Source of the DNA: Acidobacteriota bacterium
GTDB lineage: Bacteria > Actinomycetota > Acidimicrobiia > Spongiisociales > UBA5794
Assembly (NCBI GenBank): GCA_022566415.1
Contig: JADFIY010000002.1
Span: 1-45,609 of the forward strand
Length of the DNA stretch: 45,609 nt
Reading direction: 5' to 3'
Part shown: positions 30,124-38,820 of the stretch, piece after piece
Layout of the letters: every line of letters starts with the position of its first letter
How positions within the stretch are numbered: position 1 is the stretch's first letter
The notes under the pieces: model-generated
Database searches by the model: none
Told to the model about the DNA's origin: nothing
The model's input: only the letters and a program-made list of their open reading frames with translations
Program-made: the position numbers and the translations under genes

Positions 30124-33100
30124 CTACAAGGCGGCAGCCTGGTCGCCGACCTCGTCGATCTCGGCGATGGTCGGCAGCGCGCCAAGACCCGCAAGCGGAG
30201 TCCTGGCTTCGGCGAATCGGTCCGCCGCGTCGTCGAGTCGCCCGAGGCCGGCCAGGCATCGCCCCGCTCCGTACAGCGCCAGGGCATGTTCCAAGACATA
30301 GCCGTAGTGCGCCCACTCTCGGGCGACCTGCTCGTACCGGTGCAGAGCCTTCTCGATCTCACCCGCCTCCTCCGCAAAAACGGCGTTGGCCGCGTCGCGA
30401 CCGATACGGCACCGGGAGCCCGGAGCCGCAGGGGCGCTGGCCAGGTCCTCAGCGTTCTCGATCTCGCCGACCGCGACTAGCAGCCGCACGGCCTCGGCGA
30501 GGTGCAAACCGCGGTAGATCGTTGCCCGCCCTTCCGTGATCGAGATGAACTCATCCAGCAATGCTCCGCCTCGTGCCGGCTCACCCCGGGCCAGCTCGAT
30601 CTGCGCCGAAATGAGGAGCGCCGGGCCCAGCAGCTGCAAGTCTCCAATCTCGCGCAGCGCCGGGAGATAGTCGGCCTGCAACTCCTCAGCCTCCGCGACC
30701 TCACCCCTCCATACCTGGATCAAGGCTCGATAACTTTGCGCCCATGGCCGGTATTGCGAGGAACCCTCTTCCCAATGCTCGACAAGAAAGTCGCTCGTAG
30801 CCAGCACGTCCGCCCAGCGGCCTAGATCGAACAACACCCACATCGACTCGGCCTTGGCCCAGTCGGCCTGAGCCCCCCTTGCTTCTACGACCTCGATGCC
30901 GCGCTCGTAGATCTCGAGCGCCTCAGCCGCCCCGGTTGCCAACCACGTATGGTCCGCCAGGTTGATGTGGGCAATGACGAGCTGCCGCGCCGAAACCGCC
31001 GTTGTCTGGGCGAGCGCGAGCGATTGTCGCAGATCGGCCATTCCGCGATCCACGTCGCCCAGGTGAAAACGGGCGATGCCTCTGACGGAGAGGCCGCGTG
31101 CCCTCGCCGGCTCCAAGTCCAACTCGTCGGCGACTGCGAGACCTTGCTCCGACCATTCGAGCTGCTCCTCGGTCCGACCCTGCAACATGTAGTTACCGGC
31201 CCGGGTCATGTACGCATCCGCCAGATAGCCCGAAGGGGGCTCCGACTCGAGCAGGTCGATGGCCTCGTCGAGTGCCCCGGTACCGGCGCCGGTCCCCGAG
31301 GTGAACCACCGCGACAGGTGGGTCAATCGCAGCGCGTTGCCTGCGGTGAGCCGGTCGTCATTTGCCTTGGCGAGAGAAGCAGCCTTCTCGAAAAGCTCGA
31401 TGGGCGACCCGATTCCGGCGTCTCCCATGGCCTCACCGGCCTTGAGCAACACGCCGGGGTATGCCGCATCGCCGGGGCCCATCAGGTCCAGGGCCTTCTG
31501 GTAATAGTCACATGCCCGCGTCGTGTCGAGCGGAAGCGCACGGTCGCCGGCCATCTCGAGGGTACGGGTCGCCTGCTCCCTGAGCTGTGCGGTATCCACC
31601 TCGCCGGCGGCCCGGGCGATCTCGAGGGCACTCACATAGTGATGAGCGAGCAGCTCGGCATGGTCCGACGCCCGCTCCCCCGCGCTCGATTCGATCCACT
31701 CCGCAACCGTCCGGTGCTTGCGTGCCCGCGCCGCCCGCGGGATTCTCCCATAAGCCACATCGCGGGTGAGGGCGTGCCAGAAGGCATACTCCTGCTCACC
31801 CTCCACCGACGAGTTGCGCACCGGCCGGATCCACTCCCTGGTCACCAGTCGGCGCAGGGCGCCTCGCACCTCGCGGCTCCCACTGGTGGCGGTGAGGGCG
31901 CCTTCCCAGAAGACCTTTCCCACCACGGAAGCGTTCTCGATGGCGCGGCTCTCTTCCTCCGACAGCAGATCGAGGCGGGAGCTGATCAAAGCCTGCACCG
32001 TCTCCGGGACCGGGATGGATTCTTGCGACGCTTCGTCCAGTTGGGCGTGGCCATGCAACATGCCACGGTCGTTCAACATGCGGACGAACTCCTCGGCATA
32101 CAGAGGAACCCCGCCGGCGCGCTCGAGCAGCGTTCGCTGGGTCTCGACGGGGAGCACGGTCTGTTCGAGCAGCGTGGAAAGCAGCTTGGCGATGTGCTCG
32201 TCGCTCAACGGCGACAGCGCCATCGTCGTCGAGTTCCGCTGGCCGCCGCCCCATGCCGGGTGTGCTTCATAGAGCTCGGGACGGGTGGTGCAGATGACCA
32301 TGATCGGTGCATCCGCCGACCACACCAGCAGGTCCTCGAGAAACTCCACCAGTGCTGCGTCCGCCCAGTGCAAGTCCTCGATGACCATGATCAGCGGTTG
32401 AACGGCGGCCATATCTTCGAGGAATCGACGCCACGCGGTGAATGCCTCAGAGCGGTCACCGCTCTGCACGTCGCCACCGGCGCCCACCAGTGGGCCCAGC
32501 TGGGCCGAGAGCCACTCACGGTCGCTGACATCGGTGGTGAGGGCCTCCAACGCCGTTGCCAGCTTCTCTTTCGCGACCTCCGGGCTGTCCGACTCTCGGA
32601 TCCCTGCTTGTCCCTTGACGATCTCGCCGAGCGCCCAGAAGGTGATCCCCTCGCCATAAGGGAGATTGCGACCCTGACGCCACCACACGATCTCCGGCTG
32701 ATCGTCGGCCCATTGCCAGAACTCGTTGACCAGCCGCGACTTCCCAACGCCCGGGGCGGCGGCGATCGTCACCAGCTGGAGTGTTCCGTCGTCGATCACA
32801 CGGCGGTAAATCTCGGTGAGCAGGCTCATCTCCGAGTCCCGCCCTAGGAACGGGGTGGGCGCCCGGACGGCGGCGTCGACGCCATACCGGCCGCGGGGCT
32901 CGATCGCCCGCCACACCACAAGCGGTTTGGCCTTGCCCTTGACCTCCACGGAATCCATATCCTCGTATTCGATGACCAATTCGGTGGCGCGATGGGTGGC
33001 CTCGCCGACAACGACTCCGCCGGGCGGTGCTATCGACTCGAGGCGGGAAGCGGTATTGACCACGTCGCCGACGATGTGTTCCCCCTGCCCGCCGGTGGTG

Positions 33101-33522
33101 ACCATGGCCTCGCCGGTGTTGATCCCGATCCGCACCGACAAGTCGAGGCCCTCACGTTCCTCGTTCATCTCATCGACCGCGGCCTGGATACGGAGCGCCA
33201 CCCTGACCGCGCGCTCCGGGTCGTCTTCGTGGGCGGTCGGTGCGCCGAAGACCGCCATCACACCATCGCCGATGAGCTTCTCCACGGTGCCGTCGAAACG
33301 CTCGATCTCCTCTCGAACCCGCTGGTGGTACGGGGTCAGCCGGGCGCGGACATCCTCGGGGTCGGCTTCGTCCGACTCGGCGGTGAACCCGACCAGATCG
33401 GCAAAGAGGATGGTGAGGAACCGCCGCTCCTCGGTTGTCGTCGTGGTGAGAGACGTGCCGCAGTAGGCGCAGAAGACCGCGTCTTCCACGTTCTCTTTGC
33501 CGCAGGATGGACAGTTCGTCAC
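30124..33522 (-). CDS. Zinc ribbon-adenylate cyclase-AAA ATPase-TPR regulator
   Basis: 1,132 residues. Order: zinc ribbon CPSCGKEN ... FCAYCGTSL (1-25); class III cyclase domain (~30-210) with FADLVGFTAE, EKLIGDGVMAVFGAP (substrate-selecting Lys present) and VVNTASRLESIAP, so the catalytic set looks complete; AAA/NTPase with Walker A AAAPGVGKSRLV and Walker B LIMVIEDLHWADAAL (~230-560); then about 500 residues of TPR helices. This is the common actinobacterial architecture of cyclase-STAND regulators. GTG 33522 has TAGAGT six bases upstream and no ribosome-binding site, so it is probably leaderless. Signal and target are unknown. Confidence 0.92.
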   Translation of the reverse strand: MTNCPSCGKENVEDAVFCAYCGTSLTTTTTEERRFLTILFADLVGFTAESDEADPEDVRARLTPYHQRVREEIERFDGTVEKLIGDGVMAVFGAPTAHEDDPERAVRVALRIQAAVDEMNEEREGLDLSVRIGINTGEAMVTTGGQGEHIVGDVVNTASRLESIAPPGGVVVGEATHRATELVIEYEDMDSVEVKGKAKPLVVWRAIEPRGRYGVDAAVRAPTPFLGRDSEMSLLTEIYRRVIDDGTLQLVTIAAAPGVGKSRLVNEFWQWADDQPEIVWWRQGRNLPYGEGITFWALGEIVKGQAGIRESDSPEVAKEKLATALEALTTDVSDREWLSAQLGPLVGAGGDVQSGDRSEAFTAWRRFLEDMAAVQPLIMVIEDLHWADAALVEFLEDLLVWSADAPIMVICTTRPELYEAHPAWGGGQRNSTTMALSPLSDEHIAKLLSTLLEQTVLPVETQRTLLERAGGVPLYAEEFVRMLNDRGMLHGHAQLDEASQESIPVPETVQALISSRLDLLSEEESRAIENASVVGKVFWEGALTATSGSREVRGALRRLVTREWIRPVRNSSVEGEQEYAFWHALTRDVAYGRIPRAARARKHRTVAEWIESSAGERASDHAELLAHHYVSALEIARAAGEVDTAQLREQATRTLEMAGDRALPLDTTRACDYYQKALDLMGPGDAAYPGVLLKAGEAMGDAGIGSPIELFEKAASLAKANDDRLTAGNALRLTHLSRWFTSGTGAGTGALDEAIDLLESEPPSGYLADAYMTRAGNYMLQGRTEEQLEWSEQGLAVADELDLEPARARGLSVRGIARFHLGDVDRGMADLRQSLALAQTTAVSARQLVIAHINLADHTWLATGAAEALEIYERGIEVVEARGAQADWAKAESMWVLFDLGRWADVLATSDFLVEHWEEGSSQYRPWAQSYRALIQVWRGEVAEAEELQADYLPALREIGDLQLLGPALLISAQIELARGEPARGGALLDEFISITEGRATIYRGLHLAEAVRLLVAVGEIENAEDLASAPAAPGSRCRIGRDAANAVFAEEAGEIEKALHRYEQVAREWAHYGYVLEHALALYGAGRCLAGLGRLDDAADRFAEARTPLAGLGALPTIAEIDEVGDQAAAL

Positions 33523-33528
33523 GGGGAG

Positions 33529-33534
33529 ACTCTA
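33529..33534 (-). promoter_or_regulatory. Leaderless -10 box of the cyclase-AAA-TPR gene
   Basis: TAGAGT on the minus strand ends six bases before GTG 33522. Confidence 0.45.
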
Positions 33535-33587
33535 CGCAGGCCGCACGTCTTCACCGTTGAGGCGCCGCGGCCATCCTGAGCCTCGCA

Positions 33588-33623
33588 CGTGCTTGGAGAC
33601 ACACTCAGTGAGCCCGTAAGCAC
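33588..33623 (-). terminator. Possible tmRNA transcription end
   Basis: On the minus strand CGTGCTT ... AAGCACG can form a seven-bp stem around a 20-odd-base loop, beginning about 15 nt after the tmRNA 3' end. No T run follows, so it is a weak candidate. Confidence 0.25.
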
Positions 33624-33640
33624 GTACGACGAAGAAGAGC

Positions 33641-33993
33641 GGTGGAGGTGGGGGGAATCGAACCCCCGTCCCATGAGGTTTCAGCGTCGGCATCTCCGAG
33701 CGCAGCCGACAGCGAGCTTTCGGAACCCTGGAGACGCCGTCGGCAACTTCTCCTGGGCCCTAGCCGGAATTGTCTTACCCCGCCGGTCCCGGCACCCCGG
33801 CGGGAGCATCCTGCATTGCGTTGCCCGATTCCGGCGAGGCAGGCACCCTCCGGGCGGACACGCCGCTTAGTTAGGCAGCGAGTGCGAAGTTGTCTTCGGC
33901 ACTTATGGTTGTTCCCGGTTCTTTAACGAGGTTCCGGGGATCTCGGCTCGCTTCCGGCGCCTCAACCCTCACAGTCGAAACCATGTCACCCCC
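33641..33993 (-). ncRNA. ssrA: Transfer-messenger RNA (tmRNA)
   Basis: Frees stalled ribosomes and tags incomplete proteins. The 5' end GGGGGTG (33993-33987) pairs perfectly, allowing one G-U, with CACCTCC next to the 3' end; discriminator A and CC follow and the last A of CCA is not encoded. GGGTTCGATTCCCCC supplies the T arm and GGTTTCGAC follows the 5' acceptor strand. The tag frame 33900-33871 reads AEDNFALAA then TAA, after an AAGT resume context. That tag is shorter than the 10-12 codons I recall for many actinobacteria. smpB lies about 0.9 kb upstream on the same strand. Length is about 353 nt. Confidence 0.95.
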
Positions 33994-34024
33994 GAAGGGG
34001 AACGCGAGACGCGTTCTTGGGTAC

Positions 34025-34030
34025 ATTGTA
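34025..34030 (-). promoter_or_regulatory. -10 box of ssrA
   Basis: TACAAT on the minus strand lies 31 nt before the mature 5' G of tmRNA, consistent with a short precursor leader removed by RNase P. The -35 region has no clear match. Confidence 0.45.
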
Positions 34031-34069
34031 GCGTTCGAAGCGACGTCCCGATTGTGCTTCGATAGCAGG

Positions 34070-34606
34070 GTGAGCAGCGATGCATGGGACGAGCGCCACC
34101 GCAGCAACGACACACCGGGCATGCCGTCCGCCTTCGTGACCGTCGAGCTCGCACCGCTCCTCCCAGACGGCGGGCGGGCCATCGATGTCGCCGGAGGACG
34201 TGGAAGGAATAGCGTGTGGCTGGCGGATCGAGGCTGGGAGGTCACCCTCGTCGACTTCTCACCTGTCGCGCTGTCCCAGGTCGACGATGAGCGGATCACC
34301 ACCATCGAGACCGATCTGGAGAGCGACCTGTTCCCAGAGGGTCCATGGGACCTCATCCTGGTGGTTCACTACCTCGACCGAGGGCTGTTCCCCACAATGA
34401 TCGCCCATCTCAGCGACGGTGGGTTGCTCGCTTTCGCTATCTCCACAGAACGCAATCTGGATCGCCACCAACGTCCGCCGCTGGCCTACCTCCTCGAGCA
34501 AGGCGAAGCCCCCGACCTGGTCCGCGGCCTCGACCTTCGGTTCTACGCCGAAGGATGGACCATCGAAGATCGCCACCAGGCGCGCATAGTCGCGCGCAAG
34601 CGCTAG
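34070..34606 (+). CDS. Class I SAM-dependent methyltransferase (TehB-like)
   Basis: 178 residues. SAM motif I AIDVAGGRGRNSVWLADRGW, motif II VTLVDFSPVALSQ, and the post-II region PWDLILVVHYLDRGLFP; ends with HQARIVARKR. These short methyltransferases resemble TehB and similar detoxification enzymes; the substrate is unknown. The start GTG 34070 (SSDAWDERHRSND) was chosen over an upstream frame that runs through tmRNA. The gene overlaps the ssrA promoter region divergently and is followed at once by the 101-bp duplication. Confidence 0.85.
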   Translation: MSSDAWDERHRSNDTPGMPSAFVTVELAPLLPDGGRAIDVAGGRGRNSVWLADRGWEVTLVDFSPVALSQVDDERITTIETDLESDLFPEGPWDLILVVHYLDRGLFPTMIAHLSDGGLLAFAISTERNLDRHQRPPLAYLLEQGEAPDLVRGLDLRFYAEGWTIEDRHQARIVARKR

Positions 34607-34610
34607 GAGG

Positions 34611-34812
34611 CTCCGCAAAAGGGGCACGATCCGGTCTCCGTTGGCGAAGCCCATTGCGGAGCCGTGGCCCGAGCGGCCCGCCGCGAAGCGGCAAGAGCGG
34701 AAAAAATGGCGCTCCGCAAAAGGGGCACGATCCGGTCTCCGTCGGCGAAGCCCATTGCGGAGCCGTGGCCCGAGCGGCCCGCCGCGAAGCGGCAAGAGCG
34801 GAAAAAATGGCT
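34611..34812. repeat. 101-bp tandem duplication
   Basis: Two consecutive copies (34611-34711 and 34712-34812) begin ctccgcaaaaggggcacg and differ at only one or two positions (for example gttggcg versus gtcggcg). Each copy has an inverted repeat GGCTCCGCAA / TTGCGGAGCC and a small hairpin GCCGC-GAA-GCGGC near an A6 run. There is no terminal transposase gene and no convincing coding frame. It fills most of the gap between the methyltransferase and smpB stop codons (convergent), so it might be a mobile palindromic element or a structured 3' region. Confidence 0.85.
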
Positions 34813-34876
34813 CCACTTCTGTCGAGACGACCTGTCACCTATCGGTGCACGCTCTAGAAAGGAACCTCGGACTCGG

Positions 34877-35329
34877 CTAACGCCTGCGGGCGCGATCCAT
34901 CTCCCGCTGCTGCTCCCGGTCGGCGATCTTCTGTCGCTTGTCGTAGGTTCGCCGACCCTTTGCCAGAGCGAGCTCGACCTTGGCCAGGCCGTGCACGAAG
35001 TAGATCTGAAGCGGCACCAGCGTCAGGCCCTGTTCGTTGACCTTCCCGGCGAGCCGATCGATCTCCCGTCGGTGCAACAGCAGCTTCCTTCGTCGCTCCG
35101 GCTCGTGGGCGTCGACCGAAGCGTGGCTGTACGGCCCGATGTGGAGATGCTCCAGCCAGAGCTCACCGTTGTGGAGTGAGGCGAACGCATCCTTGAGCTG
35201 CACCTGCCCGGCCCTGAGACTCTTCACCTCGGACCCTGTGAGTACGATTCCCGCCTCGAAGGTGTCAAGCACCTCGTAGTCGTACCGTGCACGGCGATTT
35301 CTCCCAACGACCTTGCGACCTTCGGCCAT
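34877..35329 (-). CDS. smpB: SsrA-binding protein SmpB
   Basis: 150 residues, full length. RNRRARYDYEVLDTFEAGI, LTGSEVKSLRAGQVQLKDAF, HIGPYSHASVDAHEPERRRK and the basic tail RRTYDKRQKIADREQQRE are the canonical SmpB stretches. Binds tmRNA and delivers it to stalled ribosomes. It lies upstream of ssrA on the same strand, with the methyltransferase and duplication between. TACGCT is seven bases before ATG 35329, suggesting a leaderless transcript. Confidence 0.96.
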   Translation of the reverse strand: MAEGRKVVGRNRRARYDYEVLDTFEAGIVLTGSEVKSLRAGQVQLKDAFASLHNGELWLEHLHIGPYSHASVDAHEPERRRKLLLHRREIDRLAGKVNEQGLTLVPLQIYFVHGLAKVELALAKGRRTYDKRQKIADREQQREMDRARRR

Positions 35330-35336
35330 GCCGGCG

Positions 35337-35342
35337 AGCGTA
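35337..35342 (-). promoter_or_regulatory. Leaderless -10 box of smpB
   Basis: TACGCT on the minus strand ends seven bases before ATG 35329. A seven-bp perfect hairpin (GTCGCTT / AAGCGAC, 35347-35365) lies just upstream. Confidence 0.45.
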
Positions 35343-35346
35343 ACGA

Positions 35347-35365
35347 GTCGCTTCTCGAAAGCGAC
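35347..35365. other. Perfect hairpin upstream of smpB
   Basis: GTCGCTT (35347-35353) and AAGCGAC (35359-35365) pair perfectly over a five-base loop. It may end the M23 peptidase transcript or act as an operator at the smpB promoter; no T run is present. Confidence 0.4.
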
Positions 35366-35420
35366 GTAGAGACGACGTAGTCAGCGGCGAGCGTACTGCG
35401 AGCCGCCCAGCAAGCATGGC

Positions 35421-36626
35421 TTAGAAATAGCCGGCGGGGTTCACCGCATCGCCGCTGAGCCTGACCTCGAAATGCAGGTGGGGACCTGTCGACAGCCCGG
35501 TCGATCCGCAGTATCCGATGACCTCACCGGCGCCCACTTTGTCACCGGCGGAAACCGCATAACCCGACTGATGAGCGTACAGGGTGACCATCCCGCCCCC
35601 GTGGTCGACCATGACCGTCCTCCCAAAGCCGCCCTTGACGCCTGCAAGAATCACCGTCCCCGCCTCGGCAGCCACGATCGAATCCCCTGAGTTGCAGTTC
35701 ATGTCGATTCCGTTGTGCATCCGCGGATAACCGAGGATCGGGTGGTAGCGAAGCCCGAAGCCCGACGAGATCGCACCCGGGACCGGCCGGACCAGTTGGC
35801 CCGGTGCCCTTCCACCGGTTGTGGCCCGCTCGGCGATCAACGTCCGGATGCCGTTCTCCTCCGCTTCCAGGGCGGCAAGCTCGCCGTCGAGCTCGGCGAT
35901 CTGTGCCTCGACAGCTGCCAAAAGCGACCGCTGCCGCTCCAGCTCCGCCTCGAGCTCGACGCGTGTGGCATCCAATTCGGCCTGGACTCGTTCCATCTCG
36001 TCGCGGGTCGCATCGAGCGAGACGACCTCAGCGGCCAGCGCGGCTTCCGTCGCTTCGATCTCGCTCCCGGTGCGTTCCTCGTCCGCGAGAAGGACCTCGA
36101 ATCGTTGCGCGGCTACCGCACCACTCTCGGTTACACGCTCCAGATATCCGATGGCAAGGATCAGGTCGTTCCACGCCGTGGCCGAAAACGCGATCTCCGG
36201 CACCCCGGTGCCGGCCGACATGTAGGTCTCCACGGCCCAGGCCGCGACATCGGCCCGAGCAACGGCAAGCTCGGTGCGAGTGATCGCCAACACCTGGTAC
36301 TGCTCGTGCAGGCCGGTTCTCGCCTCCCTGAGCGCCTCTTCCTTTATGACGAGTTGGGCCCTGACCAGGCCCAACTCGTCATCAAGGGCATCAATGGTTG
36401 CGACGACCTCATCCATTCGCGCCCTGGCTGCCCTGACATCCCCAGCGAGGTTCGTGCTGTTGGCTGCGGCCGAGTCGATCTGCTCGGAGAGGGCATCGAT
36501 CTGATGCCTCACGTCGTCAAGCTGGTCATCCAGATCATCTGCGGTGGCGGCGGGCACCATGCCTGCGATGACAACGAGTGTGGCTAGGGCGGCAAGGGCG
36601 GCAACCAGCCGCCGATTGGGGCTCAT
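35421..36626 (-). CDS. M23 (LytM) peptidase with coiled coil, EnvC-like
   Basis: 401 residues. Signal peptide (AALAALATLVVIAGMVPAATA), a coiled coil of about 220 residues (DDQLDDVRHQIDALSEQ ... RDEMERVQAELDATRVELE) and a C-terminal LytM domain with zinc ligands in MHNGIDMNC and HLHFEVR, so the peptidase site appears active. ATG 36626 overlaps the ftsX stop by ATGA. FtsEX recruits and activates such coiled-coil hydrolases (EnvC in E. coli, RipC in mycobacteria) to split peptidoglycan at division; direct genetic fusion to ftsEX supports that role. Confidence 0.92.
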   Translation of the reverse strand: MSPNRRLVAALAALATLVVIAGMVPAATADDLDDQLDDVRHQIDALSEQIDSAAANSTNLAGDVRAARARMDEVVATIDALDDELGLVRAQLVIKEEALREARTGLHEQYQVLAITRTELAVARADVAAWAVETYMSAGTGVPEIAFSATAWNDLILAIGYLERVTESGAVAAQRFEVLLADEERTGSEIEATEAALAAEVVSLDATRDEMERVQAELDATRVELEAELERQRSLLAAVEAQIAELDGELAALEAEENGIRTLIAERATTGGRAPGQLVRPVPGAISSGFGLRYHPILGYPRMHNGIDMNCNSGDSIVAAEAGTVILAGVKGGFGRTVMVDHGGGMVTLYAHQSGYAVSAGDKVGAGEVIGYCGSTGLSTGPHLHFEVRLSGDAVNPAGYF

Positions 36627-37513
36627 GTCCGCAGGTACTTGTGAACCGCCAGACTCAATCCACTGCCTGCGAGGCCAGCGACAACCCCGAAGATCAGCAC
36701 GAGTGCCCCACTCCGAGCGAGGTAATCGGACTGGATCCCGATGTTGATCCAATCCGGGAGTTCTGTGAGCTGATTCGATGCGATACGGAGGCCCCCTACG
36801 ACAACGAGCACCGCAAGGCCCGCCCCGACGAAGCCCTCGAACGCTCCTTCGAGGAGGAACGGTGTGCGTACGAACCAGTTTGAGGCGCCGACCAGGTTCA
36901 TGATCTCGATCTCTTCGCGGCGCGAGTAGATCGCCATGTGAATGGTGTTAGCGATCAGAGCAACGGCAGCTATCCCGAGGGCGATTGCGAGAAACAGGGA
37001 CATGATCTGGAGGCCGTCGCGCAACGAGATCATCCCGTCGATCGCTTCTGCGGCAGACTCGACGCTCAGCAGCCCCGGCATCGCCTCGGCCCTGGTCACA
37101 ATCGTCTGATAGTCGTCTGGATTTACCGGCTTGATCCTCAGCGAGGCCGGAACGATGCTCGGGTCGTCCTCGATCACCCGCAGCGCCGCCGGCCGGTTCG
37201 CCAGCAGAATGCGAGCCTCCTCGAGAGACGCTGTCTTGGACATGAAGAACACCTCGTCGACCTCGGGCCACGACTCCATCTCGGTCTGCAGGTCGGTGAT
37301 CCCGCTCGGCGACACATCGTCGCGGATGTAGGCGCTCACCCTGACGTCTTCTGCCCATTGCAGGGTGTTGATCCGGACGACCTCCCCCAGCACAAGCGTC
37401 CCGAAGGTGAGGGTGAGCGAAACGAACACGGCGAGCACGGCACCCAGAACAACCAGGCCGTTGCGGCTGATGTTGGTGACTGCTTCGCGCAGTGTGTAGG
37501 AGAGGCCCGTCAT
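36623..37513 (-). CDS. ftsX: Cell division protein FtsX
   Basis: 296 residues with four membrane segments (first at ~20-42, three after residue ~165) and a large extracellular loop ([20 protein letters not shown] ... [15 protein letters not shown]), the FtsX topology. [19 protein letters not shown] is the conserved cytoplasmic stretch. Forms the transporter-like complex with FtsE and transmits ATP-driven movement to the M23 hydrolase encoded just after it. ATGA overlaps join it to both neighbours. Confidence 0.95.
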   Translation of the reverse strand: MTGLSYTLREAVTNISRNGLVVLGAVLAVFVSLTLTFGTLVLGEVVRINTLQWAEDVRVSAYIRDDVSPSGITDLQTEMESWPEVDEVFFMSKTASLEEARILLANRPAALRVIEDDPSIVPASLRIKPVNPDDYQTIVTRAEAMPGLLSVESAAEAIDGMISLRDGLQIMSLFLAIALGIAAVALIANTIHMAIYSRREEIEIMNLVGASNWFVRTPFLLEGAFEGFVGAGLAVLVVVGGLRIASNQLTELPDWINIGIQSDYLARSGALVLIFGVVAGLAGSGLSLAVHKYLRT

Positions 37514-38391
37514 CCGCCGTCTCCCTCCACAGCGGCCTCGGCGACGACCTCGGTCGGTTCGGAGGAGATCGCTTCGTCCACCCTGTTCTCAGTGGGAGTT
37601 TGGCCTGTGTCGGCTGTCTCCACCTCCGTTTGGGCCGATGCAGGGTTGGTGGTGCGGTCGTCGTCGGTCACGGCTCGGTCGACCGGCTCCTCCCGGTCCT
37701 CGGTAGCTCCGCTGGCCCCGTACACGCCGCGGCTCTCATCGCGTATCACCCTGCCCCGGTCGAGCTGGACGACGCGTCGCCGCATCGCGTTCACGATGGC
37801 GTGGTCATGGGTTGCCATGACCACGGTGGTCCCTGTCCGGTTGATGTGGTCCAGGATGCGCATGATCCCAACCGACGTTGCCGGGTCGAGGTTGCCCGTC
37901 GGCTCGTCGGCAAGCAGGATCAGCGGTCGGTTGACGAATGCTCTGGCGATCGACACTCGCTGCTGCTCGCCGCCGGAGAGGCTTCGCGGCATGCGGTCGG
38001 CCATCGCGGACAGGCCAACGAGCTTGAGCACTTGGGGAACCTGGGAGTGAATGGCCGTCCGCGACTTGCCGGTGACCTCCATGGCGAAGGCGACGTTCTC
38101 GTACACGGTTTTGTTGGGCAGGAGCTTGAAGTCCTGGAATACCGTGCCGATGGAACGCCGCAGCTGTGGGACTTTCCATGGCGATAACGCGGAAGCATGT
38201 TTCCCGGCGATCCATATGTCGCCGTTGGTAGGGAGCTCGTCCCGCATCATCAGCCGAATCAGTGTCGACTTGCCGGAACCGGACGGTCCGACCAGGAAAA
38301 CGAACTCGCCCTTGTTGATGTTGAGCGCGACATCCTTGACGGCGACTACGCCACCTTCGTAAACCTTTGTGACGTTTTCGAGTCGGAGCAT
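37510..38391 (-). CDS. ftsE: Cell division ATP-binding protein FtsE with acidic C-terminal tail
   Basis: 293 residues. ATPase core with Walker [16 protein letters not shown], signature [15 protein letters not shown], Walker [14 protein letters not shown] and switch His in ATHDHAIV. After the ~228-residue core is a low-complexity acidic tail of about 65 residues (rich in Glu, Thr, Asp, Val), absent from FtsE of E. coli. Such tails occur in some actinobacteria and might contact FtsX, FtsZ or other division proteins. First gene of the ftsE-ftsX-M23 operon. Confidence 0.95.
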   Translation of the reverse strand: MLRLENVTKVYEGGVVAVKDVALNINKGEFVFLVGPSGSGKSTLIRLMMRDELPTNGDIWIAGKHASALSPWKVPQLRRSIGTVFQDFKLLPNKTVYENVAFAMEVTGKSRTAIHSQVPQVLKLVGLSAMADRMPRSLSGGEQQRVSIARAFVNRPLILLADEPTGNLDPATSVGIMRILDHINRTGTTVVMATHDHAIVNAMRRRVVQLDRGRVIRDESRGVYGASGATEDREEPVDRAVTDDDRTTNPASAQTEVETADTGQTPTENRVDEAISSEPTEVVAEAAVEGDGG

Positions 38392-38472
38392 TGAGAAACC
38401 CGCGTCGCCTACGCACCCGCCGGCCGATGCGAGGTTACCCAGGGACTGGACATAGGAGGTGGATTAAGGGGG

Positions 38473-38806
38473 AGAGTCACCAGTTCCCAGTTCGCTCGCT
38501 GGCTCGGTTCCAGTTCCCGGCAGGAACGGAACACGAAGTGTGTGGGAAGTCGGGGCTGGTAACTGGAAACTGGGAACGCGTTCTCAGTTCGCTCGCTGCG
38601 CTCGCTTCCTGTTCCCAGCAGGACCGCGACAAGGCGTGTCTCGGAACTTGGTAAGCGGAACTGGGAACTGGCAACTGGTATCTGGCAACTGTTTCCCAGT
38701 TCGCTCGCTGCGCCCGCTTCCAGTTCCCAGCAGGACCGCGACAAGCGTGTCTCGGAAGCCAGAACTGGTACTCGGGGCTGGAAACTGGGAACTGGGAACT
38801 GGGATC
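38473..38806. repeat. Intergenic repeat cluster (AACTGGG heptamers and ~105-nt units)
   Basis: The 429-nt gap between ftsE and the Rieske gene is filled by about three related units. Each has CAGTTCGCTCGCTGcgctcgcttcc, then AGCAGGACCGCGACAAGCGTGTCTCGGAA (with changes in the first), separated by runs of GGAACTG/GCAACTG heptamers in one direction and CCAGTTCCCAG in the other. The two orientations are complementary, so each unit can fold. No coding frame has recognisable content. The heptamer is the same as at 5620-5648. The clusters lack the constant spacers required for CRISPR. Confidence 0.8.
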
Positions 38807-38812
38807 TACGAT
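38807..38812 (+). promoter_or_regulatory. Leaderless -10 box of the Rieske gene
   Basis: TACGAT ends eight bases before ATG 38821. The GGGG in the gap might act as a weak ribosome-binding site instead. Confidence 0.4.
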
Positions 38813-38820
38813 GTGGGGCG

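Noticed and set aside
30949-32847. Plus-strand frame of 632 codons inside the cyclase-AAA-TPR gene
   Set aside because: Antisense shadow; the minus frame has complete zinc-ribbon, cyclase and Walker motifs.
34611-34812. Insertion sequence
   Set aside because: No transposase frame or flanking target duplication is visible; it is a plain two-copy duplication.
38473-38806. CRISPR array
   Set aside because: Repeats are imperfect, overlap each other in both orientations and have no unique spacers of constant length; no cas genes.
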